In this document: positions 8,872 to 18,849 of the stretch, one piece after another
Layout: every line of letters begins with the position of its first letter
Position numbering within the stretch: the stretch's first letter is position 1
Origin: Trachythela sp. YZ-2020
Lineage: Eukaryota; Cnidaria; Anthozoa; Malacalcyonacea; Clavulariidae
Direction of reading: 5' to 3'
DNA length: 64,000 nucleotides
Assembly: GCA_016169945.1 (NCBI GenBank)
Contig: JADLSH010000184.1
Location: 3,658,001-3,722,000, forward strand
Translations under genes and position numbers: made by a program
Notes under the pieces: model-generated
Database searches by the model: none
What the model was told of the DNA's origin: nothing
The model's input: only the letters and a program-made list of their open reading frames with translations

Positions 8872-9190
8872 ATGCCTAACAAAAAACTTACGTTTGTGAC
8901 TAAGGAGATGACAAAGTTTGGAACCAAAAAGATCATGATTAAAAAAGAAGGCAAACCTTTAGAGTTGGTCTTTAATGAATGCTCAACATTTTGTATTATA
9001 CGTATTATACGTAAAGATCATCCCACACATATCAAGGTTTTACAACAAGTCTGGGAAGAGAGTTGCGTTCAAAAACTATGTAGAACCTAACGAGGTTAAT
9101 GTAACTATTTTAATTGACAGTATGTTTGTAAACAAAGATGGTGAGATGTACTTACAAGTGAAAGCTAAGAAAGTAAACTTTTTAGAATAA
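8872..9190 (+). pseudogene. Unrecognised small Polinton-borne ORF, frameshifted
   Basis: ATG at 8872 opens MPNKKLTFVTKEMTKFGTKK and reads to about 9060. The coding then appears to continue in another frame with VEPNEVNVTILIDSMFVNKD and ends at 9190 (KAKKVNFLE). Lys-rich composition and beta-type alternation suggest a small soluble protein of about 100 residues. I do not recognise it. It is transcribed opposite to its neighbours. Confidence 0.35.
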
Positions 9191-9233
9191 TTATATAAAG
9201 TTTATAGCTTTATTACCAAACCAGTAATAAAAT

Positions 9234-9604
9234 TTACAAAACTGTGTCCTCACCTCCATCCTTTTTTGACACTATAATATGTGCACCGACAGTCAACCCA
9301 CCACTGAGTATACCAACGAGTGGAATAAAAAAGGTTGGACGTACCTTATTATTTTAATAACATCCTCCCTCAGCAACGGATCATCTTTGAGGTCATCCGC
9401 CAACATCTTTGCGTCTTTGACAACACCAGTCCCACCAAGTAGCGCAGAGAACTTGCTCAAAAACAAGTCACACAAAAACACTTGCGCTCTCTCACGTTTC
9501 ATGGTTTCGTACTCCTCGTATAATTTATCCACTCCCTTCTCCGTCAGCTTCTCCACATACTTCTCCGTCTTTTTTATATCACCATTTTTAACAGCACAAA
9601 TGAG
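9234..9604 (-). pseudogene. Polinton-borne protein with C-terminal membrane segment, 5' end cut by LINE
   Basis: The frame reads KNGDIKKTEKYVEKLTEKG, VDKLYEEYETMKRERAQVF and LADDLKDDPLLREDVIKIIR, mainly charged helices. After a one-base shift near 9310 it continues with a hydrophobic stretch containing IPLVGILSGGLTVGAHIIV and ends KKDGGEDTVL at 9234. The 5' end stops where a LINE was inserted at about 9605. A helical, membrane-anchored structural protein is plausible; the family is not recognised. Confidence 0.4.
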
Positions 9605-10302
9605 TCACAGTATATAAGTCATTGGTTCTTCCTTACTTTGATTATTGTAGCATGGTCTGGGATAATTGTAGTAGCTATTTGCTTGATAATATGCAGAAAA
9701 TGCAAAACAGAGCGGCAAGAATAATTACGGGTAAATCATACGAGATCCGATCAAGAGACCTGTTGAGAGAACTTGGCTGGCAAACACTTAAGGAAAGGAG
9801 AGATATTCAGAAAGCTACACTTACGTTTAATGTTAAAAATAAGGAAGTGCCGGAAAATATGGCTAATATGTTCAGTTTATCTAATAATGAAAAGTATCAA
9901 CTTAGAAGTAACGGGCTTAATTTTCAGCTAAATAAACCTAGAACAAATTTCCTGAAAAAAAGCTTTAGTTACACAGGAGCAAAATGCTGGAATGACTTGC
10001 CAAATAAGGTTAAGACAAATAAAATGTCGACAGGTCAATTCAAGACGTCTCTCAGAGAAAACAGTAACATTAAATAGATCTAGCTATATATGTTCCATCT
10101 GCATGTAATAATTTTCCTTTTTAAATATTTTTAATAGTGTGATAATTTTATACTTATGTGTGCATTTGACTAGGTTTCATTCTTGTTTTCTACATTGCAG
10201 TTTCATTGCAGTTTCAAACGGCCTCTTGAAAAACAGATCATAGGTGTTCTGAAGGGCTACCGTTGTAAAATATTTGTAAATAATAATAATAATAATAATA
10301 AT
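9605..10302 (+). mobile_element. 5'-truncated LINE inserted in Polinton
   Basis: The plus strand encodes the RT C-terminus: VYKSLVLPYFDYCSMVWDNC, NRAARIITGKSYEIRSRDLL and PRTNFLKKSFSYTGAKCWND, ending at 10077. A 3' region follows and ends in a run of AAT at 10269-10302, the LINE tail. It is related to the copy at 4677-5735, with the same block order. It separates the packaging ATPase from the next minus-strand gene. Confidence 0.8.
10269..10302. repeat. (AAT)n tail of LINE
   Basis: About eleven AAT units form the 3' end of the inserted LINE. On the minus strand they would add a false poly-Ile tail to the interrupted ATPase. Confidence 0.85.
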
Positions 10303-10812
10303 AATCTGATCAGTCTCGTTCTTCCCAACACCGTACAAATACTCATCCATAATGACCTTCATATCACCTCGGTTGGGTGTGAAAAATGTGATGAGCCTTG
10401 TTGCATTTTGACGAAAGGCGAGTGCAATACTTTTTAGTTGCTGCGTTAGGACAACAACGCTCAGCTTCCTATGCCTCGCTGAAAACCCAAGTTTGACGAG
10501 ACTAGATGTCTGGCCTTTCACATCTTTGGAGGATGCACAATCATCGAGGATGATGAGACTAAATGTCCCTTCAAAAATACTTGCCACAAGATCCAAAGTT
10601 TCGCTCACCTTGTCCTGACTTATTGGCAGTGTGATAATGTTTGTGTCATGTATGTGCTTCCACCTGTGATAAGTTTCATTCCATTCAAACGTTGGACAGA
10701 TGATGATGACAAAGGCAAACTTTTTAACAAACTCTTCTCCAAACATTCTCAGCAACAAGTGTGTCTTTCCACACGCAGACCTTCCATTAATAATAACATT
10801 ACATGCCTCCAT
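10303..10812 (-). pseudogene. Polinton genome-packaging ATPase (FtsK/HerA, A32-like), C-terminus cut
   Basis: Start at 10812, MEACNVIINGRSACGKTHLL. Walker A is GRSACGKT (residues 9-16), Walker B is the hydrophobic run ending LIILDD (about residue 92), and VVVLTQQ near residue 125 fits the sensor strand. This family pumps viral DNA into capsids. About 170 residues remain, against roughly 220-250 in intact copies, because a LINE enters after VGKNETDQ. The start lies 11 bp from an AT palindrome that may be its promoter. Confidence 0.8.
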
Positions 10813-10822
10813 TATTTATTTT

Positions 10823-10850
10823 AATAATATTACTTTAAAAATAATATTAT
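10823..10850. promoter_or_regulatory. AT palindrome 2, between capsid and ATPase genes
   Basis: The imperfect palindrome AATAATATTACTTTAAAAAT continues to 10850. It lies just upstream of the ATPase start (minus strand) and just downstream of the capsid stop. Confidence 0.6.
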
Positions 10851-10862
10851 CACTCATCCAAA

Positions 10863-12093
10863 CTAATACTCCACACTTTTTACATTTTTGTTCTGAATAT
10901 TTATAAGTCCATCTGCGACTATGAAAACATGACAGTTTAGATCATCAATGTGTGCCTTTTTATTAATCTTCAACATAATCCCACTCTGAGTGTTCACAAT
11001 CCTACGACCAGACCCAAACACATGCTCCTTATCAACACTTCGCAGGTCAATGCACAGACAAAACTTGTCTTTGAAAAACTCCGCAGGTGTTATCTTCTTC
11101 AATGGTGTCTTATCTCCAAAAAACCTCTCTGCCTCGTTGAACAACCTTACCTTTGGTATGCCCAGAGAGTACACCTGATTGGGTGTTCCTTCCACCGTGA
11201 CATCCACACTTTCAATGTTTGGATACACATAATCCTCGCTGTCTGATCTCTTAGGTTTTGTGAAGAGATAACGACAATGGCGGACACTATTTTTCTTGGA
11301 GGGTTGATGGTGTGTGTGACGATGGTCTCCGCAGGTTTCCACACCTCATTCTTCCAACATGTGATGTGGTTGTACATAAGACCCTTTCCCATTGAATAGA
11401 CCTCGTCAGAGTTTTTAACCAACTCATCGCCTCTCACGCTCTCATACTCTATCTCCACATTGTCCAGCTTCCACGCACCGATGGTCTCACCACTTTGTGC
11501 TGTGATGACATCTTCGTTAGATCCCATCCTCAGTCTATACTGAAGGTTGTTGTTCATGTTGTACGGAGCCAAACTACCATGATCCTTCAAAATTTTATCT
11601 ATCGGTATCTGCACCTCGTTGCCATACACTTTGTACAAAAGATCGTCCGCCACCTTTGCATCGTCCCCAACCTTTGCGCCAGTGTCATCTCCGCTGGAGA
11701 GCTTTCGAACGTTCTCACTGGCACGTCCTCTCAGGATGTGCATATTATTTGACCAGGCTCCCAACAATCTTTGTACAGCTCGTAGACGCTTTCCGCCGAG
11801 TTGTCATACACGGTCTCCCCACCGAGTGTGATCTTCATCTCTTTCACCAAAGTTTTTGCTGCATTATTTTTATACCAGGACTTGGTACCTGAGACCGTTA
11901 GTTTTCCTTTCAGTGAGAGACTACCAGTTACGAGTGCGGACTTTGCATTTAGTCTTGGGACCTCCAACACATAGTCACTCCCAGGTGTGATTATGTTTGG
12001 GTTGGAGGTGATGGAGTGTCTGACCCTTTCTCCTTTTAGTAAGGGATTGACGGGCTGAAACTGTTGAAACTCCGGTAGCAACTTATCACTCAT
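10863..12093 (-). pseudogene. Polinton major capsid protein (double jelly roll), frameshifted
   Basis: Start at 12093 (MSDKLLPEFQQFQPVNPLLK). Three overlapping frames carry consecutive parts of one protein: residues to about 115 (TLGGETVYDNSAESVYELY), a middle part with PYNMNNNLQYRLRMGSN and CWKNEVWKPAETI, and a C-terminal part with ITPAEFFKDKFCLCIDLRS, HVFGSGRRIVNTQSGI and CHVFIVADG. The C-terminal pattern (IDLRS, GSG-R, HVF-x-x-x-D) is typical of Polinton capsid proteins. Total length is about 400 residues, near the expected size, with shifts near 11,750 and 11,150. It is not expressible as read. Confidence 0.7.
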
Positions 12094-12129
12094 GTGTTTT
12101 ATTATAGGGTAGGAAAAATAAAAACTTTT

Positions 12130-12157
12130 AATAATATTATTTTAAAATAATACTATT
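12130..12157. promoter_or_regulatory. AT palindrome 3, upstream of capsid gene
   Basis: AATAATATTATT and its near-complement, 37 bp upstream of the capsid start codon on the minus strand. Confidence 0.6.
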
Positions 12158-12195
12158 TTATAAAAAAACTTTTATATATTTATTTTTCTCTCAAT

Positions 12196-12293
12196 CGTAA
12201 TAATCATACGCAAGCGCTATCCCAAACAACACCAAGACCCAAAGATTTTTAGCCAACCAGAACAAACCTTGCGCACCAGTCTTCAATATATTA
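12196..12293 (-). pseudogene. C-terminal remnant of a Polinton membrane protein
   Basis: The frame reads LKTGAQGLFWLAKNLWVLVL then FGIALAYDYYD and a stop, a hydrophobic C-terminus. It begins abruptly at about 12293, where host-like sequence starts, so the 5' part was probably lost or displaced by an insertion at 12.3-13.05 kb. Confidence 0.35.
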
Positions 12294-12834
12294 TACTAGA
12301 AATACATGCATGCAGAATCCCCTCGCCCATTTGAACCAAACAATTTACTCCCCAAACGTTATTATAACATGAAGTACCGAATAGACCACTGTAACCATGG
12401 TAACACGCAACACTGTATATTTCTTTTATTTTAATTTGTAAAAAATATTGATATTTTGTACTTTTAACTATAAAATTATCATTATCTCAATTGCCCAGCT
12501 ATATAAAGTGGGTATGCGATTATGTACTATTTTAGCTTTGATTTACTGTAACAATCAACCTTAGACGTTCACAAAACGTTTCGAAATTTTCATAAAACTT
12601 CCAACTGCTTTTCAAGCAGTATTTTTATACTTCGGCACTTGCTTTTGAAATGAAGTTTTTGAGATTTAATATGTTTTTTTATTTTTCTATAACGTATTTG
12701 AATCAATACTAAAATACTTTTAAGATCAATCAATGTTATATTGACCACAGAATGATCTAGTACGCATTTTCAAATTCACAAACATACTCTGTATGCTATA
12801 AATCGGAAAGCAAGTATGCAAAATAGACACTTAC

Positions 12835-12906
12835 CCGTTTAAAACGCTCCTTTTTCGGTCTTTCGACTGTTTTTCTTCTTGTAGATTTGTCCTCTAAATA
12901 CTTCAT
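12835..12906 (-). CDS. Possible first coding exon with GTAAGT donor
   Basis: ATG at 12906 opens MKYLEDKSTRRKTVERPKKE and RFKR, then a GTAAGT donor at 12834. The 24 residues are strongly basic, like a nuclear protein N-terminus. A GCGCATGCGC palindrome lies about 85 bp upstream. No matching downstream exon was found within the Polinton. Unrecognised. Confidence 0.35.
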
Positions 12907-12989
12907 CTTGTTTTGAGTGTTATAAAATAAGTGCAAAACTATTTTTGAAAAAAGTTTGCAAAATGGCAGTCTTCTCTCGATCTGAACTC

Positions 12990-12999
12990 GCGCATGCGC
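12990..12999. promoter_or_regulatory. NRF1-like palindrome GCGCATGCGC
   Basis: GCGCATGCGC is the consensus core bound by NRF1-type factors in animal promoters. It lies upstream of the basic exon at 12835-12906 and next to CpG-rich sequence (13070-13130), consistent with a promoter. Confidence 0.4.
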
Positions 13000-13053
13000 A
13001 TAACTTAAAAACCGTCCATGACAAAAAAAAATGGCGGACAACTTTGCATTCCG

Positions 13054-14051
13054 CTATGTTTTCACATACCCGGGTGTAAATATCCGAGCGGAATTAGTGC
13101 CCTCGCACGGCGCTTCGCGCCGGCTCGGGGACAAAAGACTTCCCAAAGTCGCAAACCAAGGTGGTAGGTTTTTTAGCTTTTCTTTGACCCACTTACCACA
13201 ATTGCTGACAGCCTTTGCTCCCCCCACAACTGCACTTCTTCCCGCGATTATCAAAGATGTGATGAGCCCTGCGATACTAAGACCAACGGCGGAAAACTTA
13301 GAAAGTTCTCCTTCAGATACTTTTTGATTTTCTCCAACTTATTGATGTCCTCCTCCTGCTCCTCCCTCACTTCCTCCAACTCCCTTTGCCTTTCCACCTA
13401 ATCGATAGCCTCCTCCAACGCTCCCTACGTTTTATTAGTTCAAAAACCTCACCATCCTCTAGTTCATCACCCTCCAATCTTTCCTCCACATCATTTAGTC
13501 TGGATTGAAAGTCTTTTTTTTTGTATCTCCAAAGCGCCGTGATACCCTATCCTACTTCTTGGATCTATACTACTTTTTGGAGTTACATCCGTGAGCCCAG
13601 ATGCGTCCTCGTACTCCTCCCTAATACTTTGCAACCTTGGAAGGCCTCCCACCATCTCCTCCCGTTCCTTACTTTCCAACACTACGGTGTTCAACAACTC
13701 CCGAAACTGTCTGTTTCCACGCGAGTTTGGTGCTGACGTGTTGGCGCTCCCTAAATTGTATATTCCCAGTTTTTGAGGTGTCCATTCGATGTACGAGCTC
13801 CACAGCATGCTCGACGTGAGCATCTATTCTGACACCGTCAAAGTTGTCCTGCACAAACCTAACTAATCTTCCCCATCCTCCACGAATATTTGCTAAGACT
13901 GCGGGACTTCTCGTGGAAAGGGTGAAACTAGTCTCTCCCTCCAAAAGTCCACGGCTCTCCACCATGTTTGAACATAAACAAACTTTGGGTTGTCGGGACC
14001 AAAGTTTGGATCTTGCTCCATGTTGTCAAACACTGGGTATTTACCACTCAT
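13054..14051 (-). pseudogene. Polinton structural-type protein with coiled coil and hydrophobic C-terminus, broken
   Basis: Start at 14051 (MSGKYPVFDNMEQDPNFGPD). The N-terminal frame stops at about 13,900. The coding continues in another frame with GGWGRLVRFVQDNFDGVRID, returns with WSSYIEWTPQKLGIYNLGSA and ELLNTVVLESKEREEMV, and goes on through an acidic coiled coil (REEQEEDINKLEKIKKYLKE). It ends near 13,150 with the hydrophobic, Ala/Gly-rich LSIAGLITSLIIAGRSAVVG. Total length would be about 330 residues. Placement between capsid and integrase suggests a virion component such as the PX-type protein; I cannot confirm this. Confidence 0.45.
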
Positions 14052-14081
14052 TGGTTTATTACCTCCATTTATTTATTACAA

Positions 14082-14109
14082 AATAATATTATTATAAAAT
14101 AATATTATT
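14082..14109. promoter_or_regulatory. AT palindrome 4, between integrase and structural gene
   Basis: AATAATATTATTATAAAATA continues to 14109. It starts 31 bp upstream of the structural-type gene start and ends 2 bp beyond the integrase stop. Confidence 0.6.
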
Positions 14110-14110
14110 A

Positions 14111-15131
14111 TTATTTATTTACAACTGATAATTCTTGTTCGTAAAATCTGCCAATTATTTTCTCACCATCCAATGCTTTTATTATATACATTATTGGGTT
14201 ACCGTACGAGATACTTTCTATCGTGAACACCTCTTTTGTAAAGTTTGACTCGTACCCTTTTGCAAACACATTCTTGTACCTTGGCAATCTAACGTGATCA
14301 CCAACCTTGTACCTAGGTTTTGGTAGTGGTTCTTGCAACCTTCCACCAAATAATTTTAGCCAAACTTCATAGTCGTTGGAACTATTCACCTCATTTGGTT
14401 TCATACCAATGGAGGTGTGTTTTGTGTTGTTATATCCCGAGACCAAATCATCTAAAACATCCACCCACTTGTTAGTCCCTTTGCTGTGAAATAACTTCCA
14501 CATACGTGTTTTTAAAGTCCTATTAAACCTCTCCACAACGGCAGCCTTCTTCTTAGTTTTTGATGAGAAGTACTTAATGTCATGATCTGTTAGTAACTTC
14601 TTCACGGAGTAATTATGAGTAACTCAATCCATCATCAAACTGCACCACCTCCGGATACCTACCAAAATGTTTATGAAATTGACCCAAAACTTTCCCCACC
14701 GCGGCAGTCATCTTCTCCCTACTTTTTCTGTGGACTGGGACTGCAAATGCATACCGACTAAGTACTTCTATGCAGGTGAGGATCCAATAATTTCCCTTGT
14801 TTTTATGTTTGTACTTCTTCATATCCACCAAGTCCATCTGGAGTTGCTGACCCCGCTCATTGACATAAGTTTGTCGGAACTTATGTCTTTTTACGAGACG
14901 TTTGTACTGTGTGTACGTATCTTGTGGCTCCAACCATTTTTGTACCGACGGTCTTGTGACTGGCAGTCCTTCCTCCTTTGCATCCAAATATAATTTGTTA
15001 GCAGACTGAAAACCAGTGAGAGGACTGTAATAAAGATCTCGAAGACCTTGCTCTGCTTCCACAGCCTTCTCCATTCTTTTATTATTGTAAAAATATATAT
15101 CACCAACCAAAGGGAGCGGTGAATCAACCAC
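14111..15131 (-). pseudogene. Polinton retrovirus-like integrase (DDE), one frameshift
   Basis: Start near 15131. The upstream frame covers a zinc-poor N-terminus and the first half of the rve fold: QMDLVDMKKY has the first Asp and EVVQFDDG the second. After a shift near 14,610 the downstream frame gives VKKLLTDHDIKYFSSKTKKK and AAVVERFNRTLKTRMWK, with the catalytic Glu. It then has a GYNNTKHTSIGMKPNEV block and a C-terminal SH3/chromo-like part (YKVGDHVRLPRYK). This enzyme inserts Polinton DNA, making 6-bp duplications. Total about 335 residues; all three acidic residues survive but in two frames. Confidence 0.8.
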
Positions 15132-15141
15132 CCCTTGAATA

Positions 15142-15936
15142 TCATGAGATATAAATGTTCAACAAAATATCTACGAGTGACTTACTCCCATTGCTACCAA
15201 TGACAACAAATCTAAGGTTGTTGTACGTACCCTTCTCCATTGTGACACTACTATGGTTTTTCACACCGAGCAATTGCTTGGTACCAAATGTGTTACAAAC
15301 CTCTGGGGTGGGGAGGGAAAGTATTACATCCGATCTCTCACCATTTGTGTCCGTGGTCGTCCTTCTCAATAGTGAGCTTAAGCAAGTGACGTTTTTGACA
15401 CTTGAACGGCACTGAAGTATGCGTCAGAAGAACTGGTCAAAGGCTGTGATTGGTGAAAAAAACGTCACTTTTACTAAGGTCAGGCGTCCGTGTTGTCAAA
15501 AACGTCACTTGCTTAAGCTCACTAATGTCGGACACAAAACCTTCACATAATCCAAACCCTTCATTGGATCAAACGGAACCTCAGCCCTCACACTCCCAAC
15601 CAGGATGACACTATTGGAGTAGCCCATAAAATAACCTAGTGATCCCAAGTCCAACTTATGTGATGACTTGATGGTGAAAAAGTCATTGTACCCCACCACA
15701 ACACTAAATACTTCTTTGTACTTCCCAAAAATATTTTTTAAATATTTAACTAGTGGCTTGGCGTCCCAATACCCTTCCGACACCACAAAGGATACACACC
15801 CACCGACTGGGACGGGTGATATACCAAGAGCTATACGTGCGGATATGTCTGTAATGTCTGGTGATGGACCAATCTCACCGGTCTCATTAGAGTAAATTTT
15901 GACAGTGTCATTCACACCCTTGATGATATTATGCAT
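15142..15936 (-). pseudogene. Putative Polinton minor capsid protein, interrupted by a MITE
   Basis: Start at 15936 (MHNIIKGVNDTVKIYSNETG). Recognisable blocks include ISPVPVGGCVSFVVSEGYWD, VVVGYNDFFTIKSSH and LGYFMGYSNSVILVGS. The frame is cut after DYVKVLCPTL by a 151-bp MITE (15372-15522) and resumes as RRTTTDTNGERSDVILSLPT, ending LLNIYIS at 15142. Apart from the insert the frame is open, about 215 residues. The size, beta-rich pattern and neighbours suggest the minor (penton-like) capsid protein of Polintons, but that is an inference from context. Confidence 0.5.
15372..15522. mobile_element. MITE with perfect ~29-bp inverted repeats and TA duplication
   Basis: The ends GTGAGCTTAAGCAAGTGACG and CGTCACTTGCTTAAGCTCAC are perfectly inverted and continue through TTTTTGACA. 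TA flanks both sides (15370-15371, 15523-15524), as for Tc1/mariner-type elements. The 151-bp body has no ORF. Without it and one TA the host frame is continuous. Confidence 0.85.
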
Positions 15937-16071
15937 GCGCCATTTGACAAATAATGGTTTTATTATTTTATTCAGGACAATGTTCTCCCGTAAGTCTATG
16001 TTACACTCACCTCTTTTGATGAACCTCCAACCTTTCCATCATGTACTTTTATTATCACTCTGATAATAAAA

Positions 16072-16323
16072 ATGGACGGCTTTGTTAAAAAACATCCAAA
16101 CCTTAATAAAAAGTACTTCTTCGATCACTCCGAACCAGATGGTTTCACCCACATATATTTTAGGGTGAATAACTTCTACAAGATAGATATTAAGTCCCCA
16201 GAGTTTCGGGACAACCCTCGGTACACAAAGTATTTGGGAGACAAACCAAAACCACCACCACATAAGGCGGCGCCCACAGATTTGGACGAGATGCGGAAGC
16301 GCATCGACGCCACGGAGAAGTAA
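16072..16323 (+). CDS. Small Polinton-borne ORF
   Basis: ATG at 16072, MDGFVKKHPNLNKKYFFDHS, continuing with FTHIYFRVNNFYKIDIKSPE and a proline-rich PKPPPHKAAP linker to a charged end (ATEK) at 16323; 83 residues, complete. It is the first gene of the plus-strand block before the polymerase. I do not recognise it. Confidence 0.4.
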   Translation: MDGFVKKHPNLNKKYFFDHSEPDGFTHIYFRVNNFYKIDIKSPEFRDNPRYTKYLGDKPKPPPHKAAPTDLDEMRKRIDATEK

Positions 16324-16339
16324 ACTCCCAACTCACGAG

Positions 16340-16932
16340 GTTATTAAAAGCACACAGGCGTTTCCAAAAATTTGGCAGAGTGATGGAGATGTGTCATCCA
16401 TGTTACAAAACGCACACATCAACATGGGTTGGGGTATGGAGGCAAAAGACTTTAATAAATTTCCATATATTGTTATGGAGAGAACAAAGTTTTTAAGTTT
16501 CAAAGTATACATCAATGGTACGGACCACTTTAACTCCAAGCTCCCAATCCCCGACAAGATTGGTCTGCCCGCAAAGTACGGAGAGATGCCAACCCAAAAG
16601 TACTCCGACATCCGAGACTTGGAGAAGGATGTCATAAACAACACATACTTTCGAAGCTTGGCAGCCATGTACGCAGCGTCCTACCTCTTAGTCCGTTTCA
16701 TGAAGTACCCAAAACTTTTGGGAGACGTGACCGGGAGAGAGTACGCACCGTTGTGGCGTCATCTCCTCTATACGAACGGGATTGGGAAATGTACAACTCC
16801 TAAGATCACAACACTGCGGTTATGATGGGTGTCATTGCAATAAACACTAACCAAGACTTCCTCCGCTACATCATCAAGTCCGGCACCGGTCTCACCACCA
16901 TCGGCATCCAACGCTTGCAGGCAAAAAGGTTG
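16340..16932 (+). pseudogene. Unrecognised Polinton ORF fused by deletion to the polymerase
   Basis: An open frame with EVIKSTQAFPKIWQSDGD, INMGWGMEAKDFNKFPYIV, LPAKYGEMPTQKYSDIRD and YFRSLAAMYAASYLLVRF runs to about 16,720. After a shift the coding reads VMMGVIAINTNQDFLRYIIK and ends IGIQRLQAKRL, where polymerase sequence begins in the same frame. It looks like a separate Polinton gene of about 190 residues, not part of a polymerase B. Function unknown. Confidence 0.4.
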
Positions 16933-18432
16933 AAACAAAAGGGTGTGTATCCGTATGAGTACATGAACTGTTTCGATAGGCTTAGTGAGACATCGCTACC
17001 ATCAAAGGATACGTTTTTCAGTAAACTAAACGGTGTTGGGATCAGCGATGATGACTACAAACATGCACAAAAAGTTTGGACGACATTTGGGATGAAAACC
17101 ATGAGAGACTACCACGACCTGTACCTCAAAACGGACGTGCTCCTACTGACAGACGTGATGGAAAATTTTAGAAAGATATGTATGACAAATTATGGGTTGG
17201 ACCCTTATTGGTATTATACATCACCAGGGTTGGCATGGGATGCAGCCCTAAAAATAACCAACGTAAGTTTAGAACTAATCACCGACCCGGATATGTATCT
17301 CACCATATAAAAGGGCATTCGTGAAGGAGTCAGTACGGTCGCAAAACGGTACGCAAAGGCAAATAATAAATACACGACCGACTACAACCCAAAGGAGGAG
17401 GATGTTTTTATCCCATATTTGGATGCTAACAACTTATACGGATGGGCGATGAGCAAGCCACTACCAACTGGTGGTTTTCGGTGAATTGAAGATGGAGAGT
17501 TGCAAGACTGGGAAAGTATTGCAACTAAAGTGGGTAAGGGATGCATACTAGTTGTGGACATGGAGTATCCGGAAGAGTTGCACGATCTACACAATGAGTA
17601 TCCGCTCGCTCCGGAGAGGGTGGAAATTAACAAGGTGGATAAGCTTGTCCCCAATTTGTATGGAAAGGAGAGGTATATTGTCCACTATGAAAACCTAAGG
17701 TTATGTCAAAGCCTTGGTATGATAGTAACAAAAATACACTCTGGTATTATGTTTGATGAGGAACCCTGGTTGGAGAAGTACATTATGTTGAACACCGAGT
17801 TGCGGAAGAAGGGTACAACAGACTTTGAGAATAACTTTTTCAAATTAATGAACAACTCCGTCTTTGGTAAGACTATGGAGAACGTAAGGAACAGGGTGAA
17901 TGTCAAGCTGGTGAACAATAAGGATAAACTAAACAAACTAGTCAAAAAGTCTAACTTTAAAACCATCACCATATTTCCAGAGAACCTGGTGGCAGTTCAT
18001 ATGAGCAAGACAAACATCAAACTCCGCAAACCCATATATTTGGGGATGAGCATCTTGGACATATCCAAAACCTTAATGTACGACTTTAATTACAACTATA
18101 TTAAGAAAAAGTATGGTGACAATGCAAGTCTTTTATTCACCGACACTGATTCGCTGTGCTATGAAATTAAAACAAAGGACTTTCATAAGGATATATCGGA
18201 TGATGTGAGTAGTAAGTTTGATACCAGTAACTACGATGCAAACCATCCCTCTGGGATACCTGTCGGAGTGAACAAAAAGGTTTTGGGTATGATGAAGGAT
18301 GAGACTGGTGGGAAACAAATAGCAGAGTTTGTGGGGCTCAGGTCAAAACTATACGCGTACAAAATGGATGAAGGCGAGGAGGAAAAAAAGTGTAAGGGAG
18401 TTAAAAAGTGTGTCATCAAAAAAGACATTACC
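16933..18432 (+). pseudogene. Protein-primed DNA polymerase B of Polinton, C-terminal half
   Basis: From GVYPYEYMNCFDRLSETSLP onward this is polymerase B: DYHDLYLKTDVLLLTDVMEN, motif A FIPYLDANNLYG (about 17,405), motif B NNSVFGKTMEN (about 17,850) and motif C FTDTDS (about 18,140) with the catalytic aspartates, then GLRSKLYAYKM. In-frame stops lie at 17308-17310 (TAA) and 17482-17484 (TGA, at a position where Trp is usual). The N-terminal exonuclease half is missing, replaced by another ORF, so about 500 of a usual 1,000 or more residues remain. It replicates linear element DNA with a protein primer. Dead as read. Confidence 0.85.
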
Positions 18433-18673
18433 AAACCAAGAGTTTGTCGATTCGTTATTGGAAGTATTCTCAGACGAAGACAACCGACAGTTACTACGTG
18501 TCATGTGTGATTTATCCAACTGGAAACTGAATCCTCAGACTGATCCTCTGGAGGCTTATGCCGAGTGTCAGTTTGTTTTTCCACCGAAATACAATACTTT
18601 GTTAAAGGAACAGGCGAAGAAATTGAATCTCACGAGACGGATCATAAAAAAGCATATCAAAAAGACTATTTAG
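18433..18673 (+). pseudogene. Unrecognised coding tail joined out of frame to polymerase B
   Basis: After a frame change, the reading NQEFVDSLLEVFSDEDNRQL, then VMCDLSNWKLNPQTDPLEA, VFPPKYNTLLKEQAKKLNL and RRIIKKHIKKTI ends at 18673. It does not look like the thumb of polymerase B, so it may be a different gene joined by a deletion. Basic, helical C-terminus. Function unknown. Confidence 0.35.
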
Positions 18674-18849
18674 AGAAAACACTTCGAGAACAATTTAGTA
18701 AATTATCTTAATGATTATTGTTATGATTATTGTTAAACGAAGAAAATCGTATTGTTGTTGTTTTTTATTTTACGCTTTAATGATTCAAGTTTAAATATAA
18801 ATTCAGTTCTATATATCATTGCTTTAAGGGTTTGCAAGAAGTCTGGGGG

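Larger units (their letters stand above)
12294..13053. other. Non-Polinton segment inside the Polinton
   Basis: About 750 bp between two Polinton fragments show no element gene. The segment has a minus-strand first-exon-like ORF with a splice donor and an NRF1-like site upstream of it (see both). It could be an inserted host fragment or a second mobile element. The rest is AT-rich with no recognised content. Confidence 0.4.
8395..18673. mobile_element. Decayed Polinton (Maverick) virus-like transposon
   Basis: Hallmark genes occur together: FtsK/HerA-type packaging ATPase, double-jelly-roll-type capsid protein, a presumed minor capsid protein, retrovirus-like integrase and protein-primed DNA polymerase B. 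Left-side genes run on the minus strand and the polymerase side on the plus strand. Every large gene has frameshifts, stops, deletions or insertions. I could not find the long terminal inverted repeats or the 6-bp target duplication, nor the cysteine protease. Similar AT palindromes recur at gene boundaries. Limits are set by the outermost recognisable signals and are approximate. Confidence 0.85.

Noticed and set aside
13031..13327. Plus-strand ORF starting MADNFAFRYVF
   Set aside because: Its second half is antisense to the hydrophobic end of the Polinton structural gene, and no promoter or splice evidence supports it.
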